64,000 nucleotides of DNA from Teratosphaeria epicoccoides (taxonomy: Eukaryota > Ascomycota > Dothideomycetes > Mycosphaerellales > Teratosphaeriaceae), in NCBI GenBank assembly GCA_021401465.1, contig JADDMT010000006.1:372001-436000 (forward strand), written 5' to 3'. Of this stretch, positions 51,787-61,979 are shown piece by piece. Below the pieces are notes generated by a model. The model searched no databases, had not been told where the DNA came from, and was given only the letters and a program-made list of their open reading frames with translations. The position numbers and the translations under genes are program-made. Position 1 is the first letter of the stretch; each line of letters opens with the position of its first letter.

Positions 51787-52353
51787 ATGTCGCGAACAAC
51801 AGAGCTCCCGCCGCAATGGCTCGCTGACCTGCAATCTCCGCCCGCCTCGACCAAAGTCGTCCGCGCCGGCACCTACGCGGACCCTCCCGGCTTCGTCTCC
51901 CAGTCCACCGCCGTCACCCGCCAAAAGAACACCAAGAACCCCGTCACTCCGCGCAAGAAACCCACAGAAGAACAGATGGACACCCTCAAGCTCAAGAAAG
52001 CCTGGGAGATCGCTCTCGCGCCCGCCAAACAATTACCCATGAACGCCATCGGCATGTACATGACTGGCAACTCGCTGCAGATCTTCAGCATTATGATGGT
52101 CTTTATGCTGTTCAAGAATCCTGTGACGGCGGTGTTGAATATCCAAGGGACATTCAGAGCGCTGGAGAGTGAAGGGAACAGGCAGCAGATGGTCTTGGTG
52201 AAGCTGGCGTTTGTCGGTTGTAATTTGCTCGCGCTGGCGTTGGGAATATGGAAGGTGAATGGGATGGGTCTGTTGCCGACGACGAGGAGTGATTGGTTGG
52301 CTTGGGAGGTGGAGAGGGTGCCGAGGGAGAGGGCAGTGTATGTGGGCAGTTGA
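51787..52353 (+). CDS. EMC4: ER membrane protein complex subunit 4
   Basis: A 188-residue single-exon protein with the EMC4 pattern: MSRTTELPPQWLADLQSP at the start, KLKKAWEIALAPAKQLPMNA, then YMTGNSLQIFSIMMVFMLF as the first membrane helix and VKLAFVGCNLLALALGIWKV as the second. It ends WLAWEVERVPRERAVYVG. The EMC inserts tail-anchored and some multi-pass proteins into the ER membrane. The frame is open upstream from 51643, but homology starts at the ATG at 51787. Confidence 0.94.
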   Translation: MSRTTELPPQWLADLQSPPASTKVVRAGTYADPPGFVSQSTAVTRQKNTKNPVTPRKKPTEEQMDTLKLKKAWEIALAPAKQLPMNAIGMYMTGNSLQIFSIMMVFMLFKNPVTAVLNIQGTFRALESEGNRQQMVLVKLAFVGCNLLALALGIWKVNGMGLLPTTRSDWLAWEVERVPRERAVYVGS

Positions 52354-52834
52354 GACATGGCATTGTCAATGCAAACATGCGAGGACAGGCATTAGTGTCG
52401 AGAAACATCTGCTTCTCGCAGTCCTGTGCCCTCCACAAATCAAGCTGTGCCGTGGTCTTCGGTCGTAAGAGCTGCAGCGTACTACATGTGTCGCCAACCA
52501 CAACAACAAACGCGCAGAAGGGAAGGGACACCGATCATGCAGTTGGCGTGAATGCTTTCGTATGGGTTGGCTCCGCTACTTCCCTGTGGAATCGCAGCTC
52601 AAACAAAATAACACAAAACTGTAAGGGAACCGCCGACCGTCAACCGTCAACCGTCGACCGCCGCGTCTAGACCTCGTTCGAATCTCCTGTCCACGCAACT
52701 TTCCTCCAAACACAGACACTTAGCCATCATCCGCCATCCAACACTTGATAGTGTGTCAGGGCCGTGTCAGCTGCAGATCCAGTCCCCGTCTATCTTCGAC
52801 CGCACGCATTGGCACCTCAAGCAGTCGTCTCATC
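52354..52834. other. Intergenic between convergent EMC4 and family gene 4
   Basis: 481 bases. A short CGTCAAC-type tandem repeat lies near 52632-52660. No gene seen. Confidence 0.4.
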
Positions 52835-53185
52835 CTAAGGCGGAGCTGGACATTGCACCCGGAAACCGTAGATGGGATCTGAGCGATACCCACAGTGCGC
52901 TCCAAGTGCCCCGTTAATATCTATGCCCTCTGAACTGCACAAAGTGTCGTGGAATGCAGTGGCCGCGCAATCGAACGTGTCGGGCGCGCCGGTGAAAACA
53001 AGTGTAGTGCCGAGCCCGCTAGGTATGGCTTGGCATCCAGAGTCGTAGTTTTTCGCGCTTGGATTGAAGTCTATGTATGATATCTGCGGTCCCACGTTCT
53101 TGCAATCGCCCTGGTGAACGCTGGCTGTAGCGGCGAAGACGCAAGTTGTGCAGACGACGTTCAGTAGGACCACCTTGGCAATCAT
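52835..53185 (-). CDS. Small secreted cysteine-rich family protein 4
   Basis: A 116-residue protein with a signal peptide (MIAKVVLLNVVCTTCVFAAT). The mature part follows the family: SVHQGDCKNVG, YIDFNPSAKNYDSGC, GTTLVFTGAP, FDCAATAFHDTLC and HCGYRSDPIYGFRVQC. Six cysteines follow the signal peptide, at the same relative places as in gene 2. It lies on the opposite strand to genes 1-3 and is separated from them by AP-1 beta and EMC4, so the family has spread by more than tandem duplication. Function unknown. Confidence 0.75.
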   Translation of the reverse strand: MIAKVVLLNVVCTTCVFAATASVHQGDCKNVGPQISYIDFNPSAKNYDSGCQAIPSGLGTTLVFTGAPDTFDCAATAFHDTLCSSEGIDINGALGAHCGYRSDPIYGFRVQCPAPP

Positions 53186-53417
53186 ATTTATGTTGTATCG
53201 TAGGCGAGGGTGCCGGTCAGATGGGTAGTTGAGACTGACTGTTGCTGGTCTTGTCGTGCGTCGTCAGAAGAGTTGATGTCTCCTGAACAAGAAGCAAAGA
53301 TGCGAAACGATTAGACTCGGTCTACAAGTACCCCTCTACGGAATGCGACGGAGCATGTCCCACCAGCGAAATCTTTGTCCATTTGTCTGAGTCCACGGCT
53401 TCGAGCGGACGCTCTTT

Positions 53418-53694
53418 CTACGGAGTAAGACAGACCACCTCAAACCTATAGATAGGTGAACCCTCGACGCAACTCGGTCCAATCGTCTCATCGATCCTTC
53501 CAGCATCGCTCCAACGAAGGCCATGGAAGTCCCGGGACCATTAGACATGGTCTTGCTGCCTGAGCTGTAGAAAGCTAGAGGGAATGCTTGGTTCGAAGCC
53601 TGCTCTCCGGGGGGTCCTTGCAATCACCCTTGCATACGGTGACGGAAGGGCCAGCGGCGACACAGGCTGTGAAGATGGCGATTGGCAGGCGCAT
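53418..53694 (-). pseudogene. Decayed copy of the small secreted cysteine-rich family
   Basis: The ATG at 53694 opens MRLPIAIFTACVAAGPSV and VCKGDCKD, matching the family start. After the C-run near 53608 the family continues in a second frame (AFYSSGSK with the SGC cysteine changed to serine, then GTSMAFVG). The C-terminal signature CVEGSPIYRFEVVC then stop at 53418 is in a third frame. The FxCxAxAYHDNxC segment is missing. Two frameshifts, a deletion and a lost cysteine make it a pseudogene, next to and in the same orientation as family gene 4. Confidence 0.7.
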
Positions 53695-54171
53695 CTTCTA
53701 CGCTTCCAGAGAACTTTTGTGATTAGAAGGTGCAAACCAGCCGGCATTCACGAATGTCAATGTTGTTAGATGTTGTCAAAGATTAGGGGAATGGATGTCA
53801 AGGAGATCACATGTCAGCCGAGAAGTCTCTCTTTGTGGAACGTGACTCTCCGGCCGCGTCTGTTTCGCCGCCTCCTACCTACCATCGATCCGGCAATCGC
53901 GAGATTCCGCGGACAGCACTTTTGCAACCGCCATATCCGCGATCTCCGACTACGTGCAGAATTAGCTCCAGTTGGCATATACTGCAACGCAGAATTGGCC
54001 TTCTACAACATTTTGTCGGCTCGCCGACACATGCCAGCAAGTACTGGGCGCTGCACTAGACGCAAAATGCATGAAATGTAAACGCCATCATCCAGGGTTC
54101 GACGTACAGTGCTGTGGACCTGACATCGTCCTGGCCTTCCCAAGGCAAAACATTTTTTCACCTGATCTTCG
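53695..54171. other. Flank between the family pseudogene and the sugar permease
   Basis: 477 bases. Short plus-strand frames here have no recognisable features. Confidence 0.4.
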
Positions 54172-56170
54172 TCACCCAGTCGGCATATGCGCAACCACCT
54201 CAACTCGCTCCTTGGCAAATTTCCCGGCCGGCACGCCTTGCTCGAATAACAGATCTAATTCGGCGAAGGTGAGGCCTTTTGTTTCGGGAAGTCTGAAGGA
54301 TGCCCACAGCAGACAGAGTGCGGTGCTGCCAGCCCAGAAGAAACCTGCTTTGGCGCCCCAGTCCCAAGCAGTGGGATTCACCATGTAGGGTGTGATGACG
54401 CCGGTCCAGATGCAGGTAATGTTGTATGCGTTTCGTGCCAAGACTGCCGTCTTGTGCCTCAATCTGGATGATGGCGCTTCGGGAACGATCACGTAGGTGA
54501 GGGGACCGATTGTCGAGTCGTATATCTGGGATTCTGTCAGTTGGTGTCTCCCTGAGAGAGCGTCATCGGATTGAGACACCTACGAGAGTGTAGACCAGAA
54601 GCATTGCCCCTATGCCCCAAGAAAAGCTTGTTCTGGAGCCTAGCGATAGGAAGCCGACGATCATAAGCGTAACGAAACAGCCGAACAGTCCAGACAGAAA
54701 TATAGAGCGCCGGCCGAAGCGAGCGATCAGGGGCCACGACAGCAGCGTGCCGACGAACGCAATGGCGTAGAGGCCTAGGCCCATGTAGAAGGATTGCGAG
54801 GATGACATTCCGGCTTATTCAAAGAAGACTATGGCGTACGTTTGCCTAGAGTGGGTGGGTATGGAGTCAGTACGCATCTCAGAGTGGTTTGCCGCCCATA
54901 AATCTTCTTACAATACAGGCCCGCACATCTGCTGCACTGTCCAGGTCAGTACGGTGATCTCGGTGCGGCGCAAGTTGGTGCCTCGAAAGCACTCGAGGTA
55001 GCCGGCACCGGCTGTGAGGCGGTGCTCGATGGCGTTGGTCTGTGAAAGCAGAGCGACTGTCTCTTGAGGAGATGGGATGTCGACGCCGGCTTTCTGCGAC
55101 TGCAGGCGAGACACAGCTCGTTCGGCTTCGGCGTGCCGGTTGTGGGTCACGAGCCATGTAGGTCTGGCATTTTCAGGTCGTCAGATTGATGGCTTGAGGT
55201 TGCACATGAGACGACCACGAAGCGCAGAGAGACTTACGACTCAGGGCAGAAGATGCAGACAAGGATGATGGGCAAGGGCCACACCCACTGCACGGCATAC
55301 GGGATGCGCCAGCCCCATTGATCGGTGCGGCTCTGGACTCCAACCAAGACCCCAGAAGCGATAAACTGTCCAATTACCCAGCACAAGTTCACGTAAGAAG
55401 TCAAATACCCACGAAGATTGACAGGGAGTACTTCAGCTGCGTAGACCGTCGTGATTGTTTGATAGGCGCCCCACGGAATGCCGCACAATATCTGCCCGAT
55501 GAGTTGAAGCGGCAGAATTTGGCCGAAGAACGAGATGAAGATCTGCAGGCCTTGCTGTCAGCAATGGATGAGTCAGGACGGATGGGCGATTCCTTACAAA
55601 TCCGATCATCATCTGCAAAATGGTAGCTCAGAGGTCAGTCAATTTCTCCAGAGCCTTGCTACCTTGCTAACCGTCAAGATACGTACCACCGTCGCACCAG
55701 CCATCACCTTCTTGTTCCCATACCAACCGACAAGATAACCCGTTAGCTGCAAGCCGAGGATCTCACCGACGTAGGCGCCGTTCGTCACTGCGCTCTGCCA
55801 GGCTGCGGTGATAGATGGGGATCCGTCGACGATCTGATTGCCGAAAGTGTTGTTGAAGGACGGGAAGCCCAGGTATGAGCCGATCTTGCTGGCTCATCAG
55901 TACATTGAATGACGTGAAGATCTAGAAATTTCGATTTACCAGCAACGTATCGTAGCCCTCCATTATGACGGCGGAAGAAAGCAAGAGGCTCCATGCTATG
56001 GCTTTGGGGTATGCTCGAATAGCTTGGGACAGCGAAAGACTGTGTTCTTTCGTCGTCGCGGTTGCGGCTTCCAGGCTTTCGGATTTCAGCTGATCTTCGA
56101 CGACGCCTTCATCGTAGGATGGTGACTGTTTGAGACCGGCTTGGGCCATGTCTTCTATTTTGGGCTCCAT
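54172..56170 (-). CDS. MFS maltose permease-like transporter, one in-frame stop
   Basis: Seven exons join: 56170-55940, 55884-55687, 55612-55598, 55542-55238, 55163-54912, 54845-54584 and 54525-54172, equal to 538 codons plus the final stop. Exon 3 is only 15 bases (MMIGF). The product is a fungal alpha-glucoside:H+ symporter type: SSAVIMEGYDTLLIGSYLGF, ILCGIPWGAYQT, EVLPVNLRGYLTSYVN, WVWPLPIILVCIFCPES, GLGLYAIAFVGTLLSWPLI and PETKGLTFAELDLLFEQGVP. In exon 6 the expected FFEQAGMSSS reads FFE-stop-AGMSSS: TAA at 54817-54815 where homologues have Gln. All splice sites and the rest of the frame are intact. It is divergent from the maltase at 271 bases, the usual maltose-locus layout. Confidence 0.85.
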
Positions 56171-56441
56171 GATAGAACGGACCGCGTGCCTGCGCGGTCT
56201 CAAAGCTGAGGAGTGCGGTATGCATGGTCAACGGCGGTAGTAGTATTATAGCAAATAGACTTTCGGCAACACGGAGAGGTATCTTGTGCTGGTCAAAGGA
56301 TTAGGGCCTGGGTCGGGCAAGCCTGGGCCTTGCAGTGCCTTCCTTTTTTGGACAAGCTTGCATAATCACAACTGTACTTTCTGCTTGCTTGCTTGCTTCA
56401 AGTCTCGACAACAGCACAGATCATCTTCATTTGCTGCTGAC
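56171..56441. promoter_or_regulatory. Divergent promoter of the permease-maltase pair
   Basis: 271 bases. It contains a perfect inverted repeat (56180-56199), a CGG-N5-CGG near 56264-56274, other CGG triplets near 56216 and 56232, and a TGCT repeat near 56381-56399. CGG triplets are the half-sites of Zn2Cys6 regulators, and one such regulator is encoded at 59.7-61.7 kb. The functional link is inference. Confidence 0.5.
56180..56199. promoter_or_regulatory. Palindrome GACCGCG-N6-CGCGGTC
   Basis: A perfect 7-base inverted repeat with 6-base spacer, ten bases upstream of the permease ATG. It contains CCG-N10-CGG, an everted pair of Zn2Cys6 half-sites. It could be an operator or a leader hairpin. 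Confidence 0.45.
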
Positions 56442-58309
56442 ATGTCCCAGACCAAGGACGCCACCGAGCAATACCAGGAGAGAGCTCATCACAAGGAATG
56501 CGTCATCTACCAGATCTACCCCGCTTCGTTCTGCGACTCCAATAGTGATGGGATTGGTGATGTTCGCGGCATCATATCGAAGTTGGACTATGTGAAGGAT
56601 TTGGGAGTAGTATGTCCTACCGACTACGGAACTTCAACGACTTACTTGGATCTGATTGAAGGCTCAAGGATGTCATCTGGCTGTCACCCATCTACAAATC
56701 TCCATTCATCGACAATGGCTACGACATCTCATCTTACACTGAAATCAACCCAGATTTCGGTACTCTCGAAGATGTCGATCGACTCATCAGTGAGATGCAC
56801 AGCCGCGGTCTGAAACTCGTCATGGATCTGGTCGTCAATCACACTTCTGATCAACATGACTGGTTCCAAAAGTCCCGCCAGAGCAAGAATAGTGAATTCA
56901 GGGATTGGTACTGGTGGCGTCCGCCGCGATTCGACGAGAATGGCGAGCGTCAGCCTCCAAACAATTGGCGGGAAGAGTTCTCGAATGGCAGTGCGTGGGA
57001 ATGGGACGAGGCGACGGGAGAGTATTACTTGCATCTATTTGCCAAAGAGCAACCAGACCTGAACTGGGAGAGCCCTCGCCTTCGCGAGGCGGTCTACACC
57101 GTGATGAGGTGGTGGCTCGCTCGAGGCTGTGATGGTTTCAGGATGGACGTCATCAATCTGATCTCGAAGGACCCTCGGCTGCCTGATGCCAGTATTCAGA
57201 GTCCCGGTGAGAAGTGGCAATGGCCGTACGAATATTGTGCAAATGGTCCAATGGTTCATGAGTATCTCCAGGAGATGCATAGGAAAGTGCTGTCGAAATA
57301 TCAGGGTGTGATCACTGTGGGGGAGACACCGTATACGCACCATGATTTTGATGTGTTGGTGCCGTATGTGCTGCCCCAGAATAAGGAATTGCAGATGGTG
57401 TTCTAGTTTGAGCAGCAGGAGGTTGATGGCTACCCGCAGCTTTGTCCTCGGACATATGCGCTCTCTGAATTCAAGGCGATCACGTCGCGCTGGCAAGTTG
57501 GCATGCAGGAGCGAGCGGGCTGGAATAGCATTTATCTCGAAAACCACGATGTCGCTCGTTCAGTCTCCCGTTTCGGCGATGACAGCACGGAGGAGAATCG
57601 AAGAAGGTCGGCGAAAGTCATTGCTGCGATGCAGTGTACGATGTCTGGGACTTTGTTCGTGTATCAGGGGGAGGAGATCGCTATGGCGAACCTACCGAGG
57701 AGTTGGGGTGCGTTCTACAAGGAAGAATGGGAATTGAGGAAGCAGAAGGGCATCAGTGCCGGTCCAGACATGATTGAAGTTATGAATGCTTTGCAGCGCA
57801 AGGCACGAGATCATGCTAGGAACCCGATGCAGTGGGATGACAGCAAGCATGCTGGCTTTTCGACTGCGAGAAAGACGTGGATGCGTGTGCATGATGACTT
57901 CAGGGAGTGGAATGTGACGAGGCAGCAGGACAATGTGGAGAGTGTGTTGTCCTTCTGGAAGAAGATGCTTGCGTTTCGTAAGAAGCATTTGGCCTGCGTG
58001 AGCCAGAGATTTTGATGCGCAGCTGGCATGATCCGTTCTGACGATATACAGACATACGGCATATACACCCTCCTTTCTCCGCAAGACGAGCAGATCTTCG
58101 CATACACCAAAGATTACGGCGACGAACGCATTATCGTGGTGCTGAACTTCACAACGACCAGCATCGAATATGCGGATGCAGCTTTGGCCACATCTGGTGG
58201 CGAGGTTATTGATTGCATCGGGACTTATGGTGACCATGTGCCGGAGCTCATGGATGGGAAAGTGACGCTGAGACCCTGGGAGGCTGCAGTGTACAATGTC
58301 AAGCGATGA
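56442..58309 (+). CDS. GH13 alpha-glucosidase (maltase), one in-frame stop
   Basis: Three exons, 56442-56609, 56669-57997 and 58052-58309, give 584 codons. GH13 motifs are all present: CVIYQIYPASFCDSNSDGIG, LVMDLVVNHTSDQHDWF, GFRMDVINLI (nucleophile Asp), TVGETPY (acid/base Glu) and ENHDVARSVSRFG (HD). It would hydrolyse maltose and related alpha-glucosides, probably in the cytosol since no signal peptide is present. At 57404-57406 the conserved QMVFQFE segment reads QMVF-stop-FE (TAG for CAG). A 42-base GT-AG segment (57399-57440) enclosing the stop is a multiple of three, so a gene caller could splice it out, but it would delete conserved residues. No other stop or shift occurs. Confidence 0.87.
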
Positions 58310-58400
58310 ACCCTGCAAAGGTTTTCGAAATCTGTCTTGCAGATCGTCATCGTCAGGCTGATCAACGCTGGCCTATTCAAAGCTGCTGCAGCCTAATGCC

Positions 58401-59423
58401 TCAGTAAAGCTCATGCTCATCTTCACCAAAACGGTCCTGCAACATTGCATACAGCAGGATCTCACTCTCTGCCCTGTGAGCCTCGACAAAGTCTCTAAAT
58501 CCCTCGAAGCTGTCAAACCGATCAAGAATGTTGCTGGAACCCGCGAAGCTTTTCATATTCTCAAGCGTCTGCCGTTGATGGGGTGTGAGTTGACTATGTA
58601 CAAAGTGTGCGTCAAACCAGGCTTTCGGCTCCACACCTTTGCTGTCCACATCCTCGCTTGTAGGCTCCGCCAGGTCATCGTGAGCTTCAGCCGCGTGTCC
58701 CTTGGAAAGAGCGAAAAGTATCTCTGTTGCTGCTGTAGGCATCAGAGCGTTCCGACGCCGAACATTTCCAGGATTCTCGACCCGAACAGGACGCGCGCGA
58801 TGCTGTTCTCGCGCAATGACAGGCGGCTCTGCGCTGACTGCTGGTCGTCTGTTCTTGTTCGCGAAGACGGCTATGCTCTCGTGCACCCTGCTGCCAGTCG
58901 ATCGTATCGGGTCGCTGGCTTGGCCTTCAGCGGATCTGTCCGGAGAACATTCTTCCTTGATCTGTGCAGACGATCCTCTCGATAAGTTTCGTATGGCTCG
59001 GGCACAGGCAGCAGCCGCCCCACTTGCTTGGACAAGACCGTCTTCGCCACTTTCGTCCTTGAGGCGACAAGACGTGGGTCTACGCTTCTCGTCTTCGATG
59101 AGACCATGCATGATGGACCTTTCGACACTTCTGTCATCGAGGTCCACGGATAAGATGCTGGTCCACTTCTGTCTTTGTGCTTCAAGAAGACTCTGCCTCT
59201 CCACATACTGTCTGCTTATCTTGTTCCAAGGCACTGAATCTCTAGGAGAATACTCAGGCAAGGCGCGTTGATGGCGTTTGGTGAACGCGATTCTTTTCGC
59301 CATGGTGTTCCTTTCATCCTTGAAGTCGGTCTGCAGGACATGTACAGTGAGCATCATGTCGGCAGTCCATTCAATGTATGGATCTCTCTTGCTCTGTGAC
59401 TTGCGTGCGCTACGACTAGACAT
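58401..59423 (-). CDS. SANT/Myb-like fungal protein, unknown function
   Basis: A 340-residue single-exon protein. Residues 15-80 (YIEWTADMMLTVHVLQTDF, then VPWNKISRQYVERQ) have the Trp and helix spacing of fungal SANT/Myb-like segments. The middle is Arg/Ser-rich and disordered, and the C-terminus (RFDSFEGFRDFVEAHRAESE to DEHELY) is acidic and helical. The ATG at 59423 has the context CACCATG; an upstream in-frame ATG at 59486 would add 21 residues. Its position between the maltase and the regulator makes a role in the cluster possible but unproven. DNA binding is a guess from the fold-like spacing. Confidence 0.55.
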   Translation of the reverse strand: MSSRSARKSQSKRDPYIEWTADMMLTVHVLQTDFKDERNTMAKRIAFTKRHQRALPEYSPRDSVPWNKISRQYVERQSLLEAQRQKWTSILSVDLDDRSVERSIMHGLIEDEKRRPTSCRLKDESGEDGLVQASGAAAACARAIRNLSRGSSAQIKEECSPDRSAEGQASDPIRSTGSRVHESIAVFANKNRRPAVSAEPPVIAREQHRARPVRVENPGNVRRRNALMPTAATEILFALSKGHAAEAHDDLAEPTSEDVDSKGVEPKAWFDAHFVHSQLTPHQRQTLENMKSFAGSSNILDRFDSFEGFRDFVEAHRAESEILLYAMLQDRFGEDEHELY

Positions 59424-59737
59424 GGTGACAATTGCTGATGGGTGTTCTATCGACCCAACCATCCTGCGAAGCAAAAAGGTTTGCATATCGATGGCAAGCT
59501 CAAAGCTGTCTCAAAGCCAGGCTTTGCAGATTCACCAACGCCCAGCCATGCAGCGCAAACAGAGGGATCAGCCCGTCATATGTGTCGTTGTTCAAGGCGG
59601 CTTCTGAAAGACACAGCAAGACACATCTAGGTTGATCACATGACTTTGCAGGCAAGACATCCGAGCCTGAAGACTGCACTGTGCACGCTAGCATGCCTTC
59701 GCGCAGTGATTCGGACTTATCATCCGTTGTCGCCTCA

Positions 59738-61693
59738 TTAGCTCTCCAGATCGCCCCAAAACTCCCTCAGGTCATCCGCCCTCCACTTTGTAGCCCATCC
59801 TGTCTCTCTCTCGATGCGCTCATAGATGTCCAAAATCGCTTGGTGCTCACTCGGATGGCTCATTTGCTGTCCAGCAATCCACAAAGGCTGTGTACTATTT
59901 GTCCAGCACCCATGATGTGTGTTCGAAATGCTGATCGCACAAATCTGCTTCGCATGCCAGAGCATAGACTTCGGTTTGCTGTACCCGGAGAATTGGACAT
60001 GGCCAGGCTTGTACCTAAGCATCAGTAGAGCAGCTGTGTGATACATCTGGTTTCCTGAGGTTGCCGGCCCATTCGCGAACAGGATGGTCGGAAACGGGCG
60101 CCTTGGATCTGTGCCATTTGCTGCGATAGAAAGAATAGGTCTCATCTCTTCGGGTCGCTGAAGATACCAACTTTCCACAAGCTCGAATAACATGGACCAA
60201 TCAGCCGTGTAGTCTACAACATCCAGCACGGTGCTGCGGCGTTGTTGTCGTTGCTCCCATTTGCCACAAGAGCACAGCAAATCGATCACTCTTCCACACA
60301 GGTATACAACATGATTCGCCCACATGTCGAAGCGGGGTTGTGAATTGAATGAGGTGATGTCAGTCACCAGGTCGGCACCGCCCATCCACTTATGCATCGG
60401 GATGAGAGTCTTCTCGGACGAAATAAGGCCGCCGCAGACGTCCATTCGCGCGAAGCACCAGAAAAGAGCCGCTTCTAGTCCTCCACTCGCGCCAGATATT
60501 CCAAGGGCCTGTATAAGAGCAGCGCAGCCATCGAGATGCCGCCGCCAGGCCTTCGGCGAACAGCTCAGCATTTCTAAGACCGCAAGAACCATGCACGACG
60601 CTAGAATTTCTGGCGTTCTGCGGTTAAGGAGTGGCGACAGCAGATGGATAGCATGCGAATAGAGTGCGAGGCTGCACGAATAGTCCAGCTTCCGCTCTTT
60701 ACGCTCGATCTGCCTCGCTGAAAGCGCCAGGATCGCATACTTGAGGTGTGAGTGGTTTTTGGCCAGCATGGGCAACACCATCTCAAAGTGACGATCGTTG
60801 TCAAATTTGTCGAGCCAGGCGGCAACTTCATCAATGTAGTTCTGCCACAGAATGAATTCCTGTTCCGGAGTGAGGTGAGCTAGGCGTCGAGACTCTTCGT
60901 CATCGTCAGGGTTCTCATCCAATGCAGCTCTGGCCAGGCCGTCAACTTGCTCCAGATCTGGAGTGCACAGTCTAGACGGCACTGTCGAGCGTGCCGTATC
61001 GATGATGCGACTCCGAAGCTGTGCGTGCAGTTCCTGGTATTCGGAGCCTGGTAGAAAGATGCCATCCTCGAATGTCGAGTCGCTGAAGTTCGTAGGCGAT
61101 AGAAAAGCAAGATTGATGGAGCCAGACTGGGGCGGGAGCGAACTGTGGCCGCCTGTAGAAGGAGTCAATATGGCAGGACTAACAGGTCCAGCTCGTGTGC
61201 TGCTTCGACTATCAGCACTTTGTAATGGTACCGCTATGGGCATGGCATCCATAGTCCTGGAGCTGTTGCGTCCTTCGATCTCCGCTGTGGTCGGCAAGCT
61301 CTCCTCGAAATAGTCACGAATGACCTCTGGTGTGACATCTACTATCTGGAAGCTGTGCCCCCGAGAGTATGTCGGGGCTTGGCGCATCGAGGGATGCTCG
61401 ACGCCCATCGACTGCGCATTTTCTGGGCGGAATGATAACTTCACACCCCATTCACACGTCTCTCGTCGGGCCTGGCAGCCCTCGCATCTGGGCTTGGTCT
61501 CATCACCTACGGTGCTTTAGTTGTTGCCATCACGAGATTTACGTCTTCACCTACACTTGCGCCGTTTTCTTCGGCAGTTCAGGCACCCTGTCCTTGTGCG
61601 CTTCTTGCCGGCAGACGGTAATTTGCCTTCGGAAGTCTTGATGGACGTGTCCTGATTCTCTCCACTGCTTGTCGTGCCGCTCGACTTGGCCAT
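59738..61693 (-). CDS. Zn2Cys6 transcription factor with fungal-specific domain
   Basis: Two exons, 61693-61555 and 61506-59738, with a 48-bp intron that splits the zinc cluster, encode 635 residues. The spliced cluster is C-x2-C-x6-C-x6-C-x2-C-x6-C: CLNCRRKRRKC joined to DETKPRCEGCQARRETC, preceded by basic KKRTRTG. The C-terminal half carries the Fungal_trans_2-type regulatory domain (ALFWCFARMDVCGGLISSEK, MHKWMGGADL). Choosing the donor one base set earlier (GTGAAG) breaks the frame; GTAGGT keeps it. The frame is intact. Its position near the permease-maltase pair makes it the candidate maltose-locus activator, although it resembles general Fungal_trans_2 regulators more than yeast MAL activators. 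Confidence 0.87.
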
Positions 61694-61979
61694 GACTACG
61701 ACGGTCAATCTCGGACAGCGGAATGTCTTCCATCGCGGCCCACGACAACGAGACGGCGGGGTGAATATTGAATGCGCTAACCCTAACCCCCACGCTACCC
61801 ACGAACAACCCTTGACGTACGTAGTAGTCTGTGGACTTCTCCGCCTTGCCAATATGCCAACACGACCATGGATTTCAGCCCAGGGTCGAGGGTCTAGACA
61901 GCAGTGACATGTAGATCAAGCACACAAGACCATGCCAACTTCTGAGCATGCACTGCAAACCTCCTACCTAGGTACCGCT
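61694..61979. promoter_or_regulatory. Regulator promoter with telobox-like motif
   Basis: 286 bases between the regulator ATG and the transporter pseudogene. CTAACCCTAACCCCC at 61777-61791 holds two CCCTAA telomere-type units, 84 bases upstream of the ATG. Such teloboxes bind Tbf1/TRF-like proteins in promoters, and the sequence may equally be an interstitial telomeric scrap. Confidence 0.45.

Noticed and set aside
54815..57406. TAA and TAG at glutamine positions might mean an alternative genetic code
   Set aside because: All other genes here end normally at TAA, TAG or TGA and contain no further in-frame stops, and the SDR stops are TGA. Nonsense mutation explains the two sites better.
57399..57440. 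A 42-base GT-AG intron that would remove the maltase stop
   Set aside because: It would delete conserved GH13 residues and is shorter than the other introns in the window (48 bases or more). It is kept only as a possible gene-caller artefact.
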